9,929 nucleotides of DNA, taken from positions 1-9,929 of the forward strand of contig PIXT01000022.1 of the NCBI GenBank assembly GCA_003096235.1, given 5' to 3'. Under the pieces are notes generated by a model that saw only the letters and a program-made list of their open reading frames with translations, had not been told where the DNA came from and searched no databases. A program made the position numbers and the translations under genes. Within the stretch, counting starts at the first letter, position 1. Each line of letters opens with the position of its first letter. Below are positions 6,907 to 9,929 of the stretch, one piece after another. Origin of the DNA: Candidatus Bathyarchaeum sp. (GTDB lineage Archaea; Thermoproteota; Bathyarchaeia; Bathyarchaeales; Bathyarchaeaceae).

Positions 6907-8415
6907 ATGGCACCCTCAAAAAGTAGTAACGGGCGGTCAATTGCAGAGATTAACCAGAAAATTAAATCTGGAGACGTTCAAGTTTTGACCGCTGAAGAGA
7001 TGAAGAAGCTTGTGGAAAGCAGCGGCGTGGAAGTCGCCTACAAAGAAGTTGATGTTGTTACAACAGGAACCTTCGGAGCCATGTGTTCCTCAGGTGCCAT
7101 AATAAATCTTGGTCACGCAGACCCTCCCATCAAAATCCAGAGGGCATGGCTAAATGATGTTGAAGTTAGCCACCCAGGTGCAGCTGTTGACCTGTACGTA
7201 GGTGCCACCCAAATGTCCGAAACTCGACCTAACGAGTATGGAGGTGGACATGTGATAGAGGATCTTATTGCAGGCAAAGAAGTTGAGGTGCGGGCAACTT
7301 CGTATGGAACAGACTGTTATCCCAGAACCAAACTGGATACCACAGTCACTAAGGATGACTTGAATCAGTTCTATTTGCTTAATTTCCGTAACTGCTATCA
7401 ACGTTACGTCTGTGCCACGAACAGCCGTGACGAGATGATTTACACTTACATGGGTAAGCTTTTGCCAAGATACAGAAACGCTACCTATTCTGGGGCAGGA
7501 TGCTTAAATCCTCTAATGAATGACCCCGACTATGAGACCATAGGAATTGGGACTCGTATATTCTTGGGTGGCGGGCAGGGCTATGTTATTGGAGAAGGCA
7601 CACAGCATGATCCCACTAGCAGGTTTGGCACTTTGATGGTCAGGGGAGACTGTAAACAGATGAGCCCTGAGTTTATTCGTGGAGGCGCTTTCACCAAGTA
7701 TGGCACAAGCCTGTATGTTGGTATGGGTATTCCTATTCCAATTTTGAATAAGGGCTTGGCTAAGAAGACCTCTCTTCGGGATGAAGAAATCTTCACTGAC
7801 ATTGTTGATTATGGTGTTCCTCGCAGGGGACGACCTAAGCTTGGCACAGTCAGTTACGCCACATTGAAGTCGGGTGAAGTAACAATCAATGATCGGAAAA
7901 TCAAGGTTAGCTCTCTTTCGAGCTTGAAGAAGGCACGTAAGATTGCCGCTACTTTGAAGTCATGGATAGAAAATGGGACATTCTACTTGTCTGCTCCTGC
8001 TGAGAGCCTGCCGACAGACTCTGCTTGTAATCCAATGAGGCAAAGTGACGAGATAACCTTTGTCAGCAGTGTTGCTCATGAGGCTGTTACGTGCAGGGTT
8101 AACGAGAATATACAGGCGGTTGCGCAGCGGATAATCAGCAAGTCAGTTAACCACGTGGTTGTAACCGATAAAAGTGGGGATGTCCGGGGCATGGTGACTT
8201 CTTGGGACATTACCCGAGCTGTTGCTGAAGGAAAAAGTAAGCTTGCTGACATTATCACCAAAAAGGTGTTTACTACAAGACCTGAGGAGACGTTAGAGGC
8301 TGCTTCAAGGAAGATGGCGTTGCATCACATTTCTGCGTTGCCTGTTGTGGACCATAACAAGAATGTTGTGGGTCTCATAACGTCTGAAGATATAGCTAAG
8401 CTGAGGGGAAGGTGA
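6907..8415 (+). CDS. Homocysteine biosynthesis protein, DUF39 (COG1900) with C-terminal CBS pair
   Basis: This 502-residue protein belongs to the family required, with NIL-ferredoxin and COG2122 partners, for homocysteine formation from aspartate semialdehyde and sulfide in Methanosarcina (MA1821) and sulfate reducers. The catalytic DUF39 domain spans about 10-365: TGTFGAMCSSGAIINLG (53-69), GGGHVIEDLI, SYGTDCYPR (132-140), GAGCLNPLMNDP and LGGGQGY. Cys60 and Cys137 match, by my recollection, the conserved functional cysteines of MA1821 with a constant offset. A CBS pair follows (CBS1 about 391-441, CBS2 about 447-502); the CBS pair of the homologue MJ0100 is known to bind SAM and MTA, so feedback sensing is plausible. 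The start ATG has AGGAG 9 nt upstream. It is the first gene of the operon; its TGA lies 5 nt before the ferredoxin ATG. The exact chemistry of the family is still incompletely defined. Confidence 0.92.
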   Translation: MAPSKSSNGRSIAEINQKIKSGDVQVLTAEEMKKLVESSGVEVAYKEVDVVTTGTFGAMCSSGAIINLGHADPPIKIQRAWLNDVEVSHPGAAVDLYVGATQMSETRPNEYGGGHVIEDLIAGKEVEVRATSYGTDCYPRTKLDTTVTKDDLNQFYLLNFRNCYQRYVCATNSRDEMIYTYMGKLLPRYRNATYSGAGCLNPLMNDPDYETIGIGTRIFLGGGQGYVIGEGTQHDPTSRFGTLMVRGDCKQMSPEFIRGGAFTKYGTSLYVGMGIPIPILNKGLAKKTSLRDEEIFTDIVDYGVPRRGRPKLGTVSYATLKSGEVTINDRKIKVSSLSSLKKARKIAATLKSWIENGTFYLSAPAESLPTDSACNPMRQSDEITFVSSVAHEAVTCRVNENIQAVAQRIISKSVNHVVVTDKSGDVRGMVTSWDITRAVAEGKSKLADIITKKVFTTRPEETLEAASRKMALHHISALPVVDHNKNVVGLITSEDIAKLRGR

Positions 8416-8420
8416 ATACA

Positions 8421-8834
8421 ATGGATAGAATTTTGTTAAGGTTCTCTGAAGAAAACGTGGAAGTTCCAATAACTTCGCAGGTTATTCTTGAGCTTGGAAT
8501 ACCCATGAGAATAGTGACTGCAACAGTCAATTCTCTAGGCGGAGACATCCTAGTAGAAGTGCCTGCTGTTCACATCGAAAAAGTCGTTAAAGCCTTCAGA
8601 GCCAAAGGCGTAGTCGTTAAGTTTCCAAAACTCATCGAAGTGGACAGTGACAAATGCTTTGACTGCGGTGCATGCTATGCTCTGTGTCCCGTGGACGCAA
8701 TATCCTTTGATGAAAAATATTCTGTGGTCTTCGACGAGAAAACATGCATCGGTAGTCCCTGCGGTTTATGTGTTGACGCTTGTCCAGCCCGAGCCATAAA
8801 ACTTGTTGAGCAGCACCGTAACAACCAAAAATGA
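8421..8834 (+). CDS. NIL domain / 2x[4Fe-4S] ferredoxin, homocysteine biosynthesis partner
   Basis: This small redox protein is thought to supply electrons or sulfur handling to the DUF39 enzyme (MA1822-like). It has 137 residues from ATG 8421, chosen because GGTGA (8411-8415), which includes the upstream stop, lies 5 nt before it; GTG at 8412 would add three residues. Residues 1-70 form the NIL (ferredoxin-like fold) domain, with PITSQVILELGIPMRIVTA as the typical start and GGDILVEVP in the middle. Residues 75-128 hold two cluster motifs. The first is canonical, with Cys79, 82, 85 and 89 (CxxCxxCxxxCP). The second has Cys109, 114, 117 and 121, that is Cx4CxxCxxxCP, two residues longer than usual between the first two cysteines. 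The gene lies between DUF39 and COG2122 and overlaps the latter by ATGA. Confidence 0.92.
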   Translation: MDRILLRFSEENVEVPITSQVILELGIPMRIVTATVNSLGGDILVEVPAVHIEKVVKAFRAKGVVVKFPKLIEVDSDKCFDCGACYALCPVDAISFDEKYSVVFDEKTCIGSPCGLCVDACPARAIKLVEQHRNNQK

Positions 8835-9544
8835 CAAACAAGAACCTCTTCAAACAGGCTTTTCGCCACAAAAAATCAGACTGCACCCTAATAGCAGACA
8901 CGGAAGCTGGAATCGAAACTGCAAAATCGTCAATAAAACGTAACCTCAAACTGCTTGAAGATTACATCAAAGGGTATTCACGGTTTCTTTTTTCTCTTGA
9001 ACCTGTTCCAGTAGCTGAGAAACCAAAAGTTGTGCGTTTGATGGCTGAAGCCGCAAAGAAGGCGAGTGTGGGTCCAATGGCTGCTGTTGCTGGAGTCTTA
9101 GCCGACCTAGCCGTACAGGATATGGTTGAAGCTGGCTGCAAGGTTGCGGTTGTAGAGAACGGAGGAGAAGTCTATGCCATTTCAAATCAGCCAATCGATA
9201 TTGGTTTTGCAGCGGGCGATGAGCCGCTCTCACGGGAGATGGGTTTTAGGTTAAAGGAGTTTCCAGTGGGTGTAGCTACTAGTTCTGGCAGGTTTAGTCA
9301 TGCTTTTAGTTTTGGGGATGCGGATGCGGTGACCATTTTTGCTGTTGATGCTGGTTTGGCGGATGCTGCGGCTACGGCTGTGGCTAATCAGATAATTGGT
9401 GATGATGTTCAGGAAGTGGTTAAGCAAGGAGTAGCTAAAGCCCTGAGTATACAGGGTGTTGAGGGTGTGTTCATTTTGTATCGTGGGGTTGTGGGCAAAG
9501 CTGGAAAAGTTCCTGACATGATAAAAGTGAACCCCAACAAGTAA
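8831..9544 (+). CDS. UPF0280 family protein (COG2122, ApbE-like fold), homocysteine biosynthesis
   Basis: This 237-residue member of UPF0280 is homologous to MA1715, which is recalled as the third protein needed for sulfide-dependent homocysteine formation in Methanosarcina. The family is distantly related to the FMN transferase ApbE; its own reaction is unknown. Conserved patches are VGPMAAVAG (80-88), VENGGEVYAI (108-117, resembling the Gly-rich ApbE loop), GVATSSGRFSHAFSFGDAD (147-165) and DAGLADAAATAVAN (173-186). No signal peptide or membrane segment is visible. The ATG overlaps the ferredoxin TGA in an ATGA junction, so translation is probably coupled. It ends the operon; a short T-rich stretch (9549-9560) follows the stop. 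The full length matches the family, with no sign of decay. Confidence 0.9.
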   Translation: MTNKNLFKQAFRHKKSDCTLIADTEAGIETAKSSIKRNLKLLEDYIKGYSRFLFSLEPVPVAEKPKVVRLMAEAAKKASVGPMAAVAGVLADLAVQDMVEAGCKVAVVENGGEVYAISNQPIDIGFAAGDEPLSREMGFRLKEFPVGVATSSGRFSHAFSFGDADAVTIFAVDAGLADAAATAVANQIIGDDVQEVVKQGVAKALSIQGVEGVFILYRGVVGKAGKVPDMIKVNPNK

Positions 9545-9601
9545 ACTCATTTTGTTGTTGCTTGGAATTTCTGAAAAAAGGCTGTTTTCAACAATGAACC
9601 T

Positions 9602-9633
9602 CTATTAGTATCCTAATAGTAGGTAAACACCTA
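9602..9633. repeat. Two tandem perfect hairpins
   Basis: CTATTAG (9602-9608) and CTAATAG (9613-9619) form a perfect 7-bp stem with loop TATC. Immediately after it, TAGGT (9620-9624) and ACCTA (9629-9633) form a 5-bp stem with loop AAAC. A third, weaker pair (TGAAAA 9572-9577 / TTTTCA 9585-9590) lies upstream. They could be RNA 3'-end structures of the homocysteine mRNA or protein-binding sites; function is unknown. Confidence 0.4.
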
Positions 9634-9638
9634 ACGTG

Positions 9639-9658
9639 ATAGTAACTAATAATGAAGT
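9639..9658. repeat. Imperfect direct repeat, copy 1 (ATAGTAA-CT-AATAATGAAGT)
   Basis: This 20-nt copy matches 9799-9816 exactly except for a 2-nt insertion (CT). Both copies are in the same orientation, 160 bp apart. The AT-rich composition raises the chance of coincidence, though an 11-base exact core (AATAATGAAGT) is shared. Confidence 0.35.
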
Positions 9659-9747
9659 CCACAGTTTTTAACGCATGTGAAGGTGTTGAGAAGAGATAAA
9701 TTACTCAAATTTTGTCCACAACCATGACAAACAATACTAAATCCCAT
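9646..9747 (-). CDS. Doubtful small Cys-rich ORF, zinc-ribbon-like (33 aa)
   Basis: An ATG at 9747 opens 33 codons ending in TAG at 9648-9646. The peptide begins MGFSIVCHGCGQ and ends CVKNCGLHY, with Cys at 7, 10, 25 and 29 (CxxC...CxxxC), a spacing compatible with a small zinc ribbon. The start resembles small archaeal zinc-ribbon proteins I recall, but the second half is shorter than expected, so it could be a degraded remnant or chance. No SD or clear TATA element precedes it, and the frame is closed by a stop just upstream of the ATG. Confidence 0.2.
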   Translation of the reverse strand: MGFSIVCHGCGQNLSNLSLLNTFTCVKNCGLHY

Positions 9748-9798
9748 TACTAATTACAAAAACAAAATTGTCAGAAGCGGATTTACCATTTTAGTTGA

Positions 9799-9816
9799 AT
9801 AGTAAAATAATGAAGT
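9799..9816. repeat. Imperfect direct repeat, copy 2 (ATAGTAAAATAATGAAGT)
   Basis: This 18-nt copy corresponds to 9639-9658 without the CT insertion. Its position in the noncoding region hints at a duplicated control site or decayed repeat; no function is assignable. Confidence 0.35.
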
Positions 9817-9929
9817 GGAGCGAGAACTGAAAATAAATTCTGGAACAGGACAGGTCAAATTTTCTTGAGTAAACGAGACGATTTTTGTCAATTTTTCTTT
9901 AGAAAAACCCTTTTCAAGTTAGTTACTGA

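Larger units (their letters stand above)
9545..9929. other. 385-nt AT-rich region without a convincing gene
   Basis: No tRNA, rRNA or recognisable protein gene was found by eye on either strand. It contains a T-rich stretch (9549-9560) just after the homocysteine operon that could terminate transcription, several small hairpins (9572-9590, 9602-9619, 9620-9633, 9892-9907), two imperfect direct-repeat pairs, and one doubtful 33-codon ORF. It may hold the promoter of a gene beyond the right edge; I see no clear one. Confidence 0.6.

Noticed and set aside
8412..8420. GTG 8412 as the ferredoxin start
   Set aside because: It overlaps the upstream stop with its SD too close. ATG 8421 has GGTGA at 5 nt and matches the expected NIL-domain start.
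8967..9233. Minus-strand ORF rich in Leu/Gln opposite the COG2122 gene
   Set aside because: Its low-complexity composition is a reverse reading of Ala/Val-rich codons in a well-conserved gene; no domain is visible.
9545..9929. tRNA, C/D box RNA or CRISPR repeats in the right-hand noncoding region
   Set aside because: No cloverleaf, T-loop motif, paired C/D boxes or evenly spaced repeats could be found by eye; the repeats present are short and only two-copy.
1..9929. Mobile element or horizontally acquired island
   Set aside because: There is no transposase, integrase, terminal repeat or attachment site, and all main genes are intact, operonic metabolic or transport genes.

Overview
The window reads as archaeal chromosome, most likely from an uncultivated anaerobic TACK-type lineage such as Bathyarchaeia; this placement is inference. 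The evidence is: a carbamoyl-phosphate synthetase large subunit of the crenarchaeal/eukaryotic-CAD style, an HTH-CBS regulator of a typically archaeal architecture, the anaerobe-type homocysteine synthesis genes (DUF39/COG1900, NIL-ferredoxin, COG2122), TATA-like promoter elements instead of -35/-10 boxes, and a mix of GTG/TTG starts with Shine-Dalgarno sites inside operons. No rRNA, tRNA, CRISPR array, insertion sequence or phage gene was seen.

Layout. (1) Positions 1-4158, plus strand: carA (5' end cut off by the window edge) followed with no gap by carB, together making carbamoyl phosphate for pyrimidine and arginine synthesis. A structured hairpin spans the carB stop and the 20-nt convergent gap, and T-runs follow it. 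(2) Positions 4179-6784, minus strand: a tight three-gene operon, read right to left: an XRE-type HTH protein with a CBS pair, an ABC ATPase (probable GTG start), and an ABC-2 permease (probable TTG start overlapping the ATPase end by 8 nt). (3) Positions 6785-6906: a 122-nt divergent control region with two overlapping AT-rich inverted repeats and TATA-like elements on both strands. (4) Positions 6907-9544, plus strand: a three-gene operon, DUF39-CBS protein, NIL/2x[4Fe-4S] ferredoxin and UPF0280/COG2122 protein. These are the three protein families linked to homocysteine formation from aspartate semialdehyde and sulfide in methanogens and sulfate reducers. (5) Positions 9545-9929: 385 nt with no convincing gene, holding small hairpins, imperfect direct repeats and one doubtful 33-codon Cys-rich ORF on the minus strand.

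How it may work together. The homocysteine operon would build the sulfur amino-acid skeleton that leads to methionine and SAM. CBS pairs occur both in its first enzyme and in the divergently encoded HTH regulator, and a CBS pair of a DUF39 homologue (MJ0100) is known to bind SAM and methylthioadenosine. The most interesting hypothesis here is therefore an adenosyl-ligand-sensing regulatory module controlling sulfur assimilation and, through its own operon, an ABC-2 exporter. That link is inference and needs binding or expression data.
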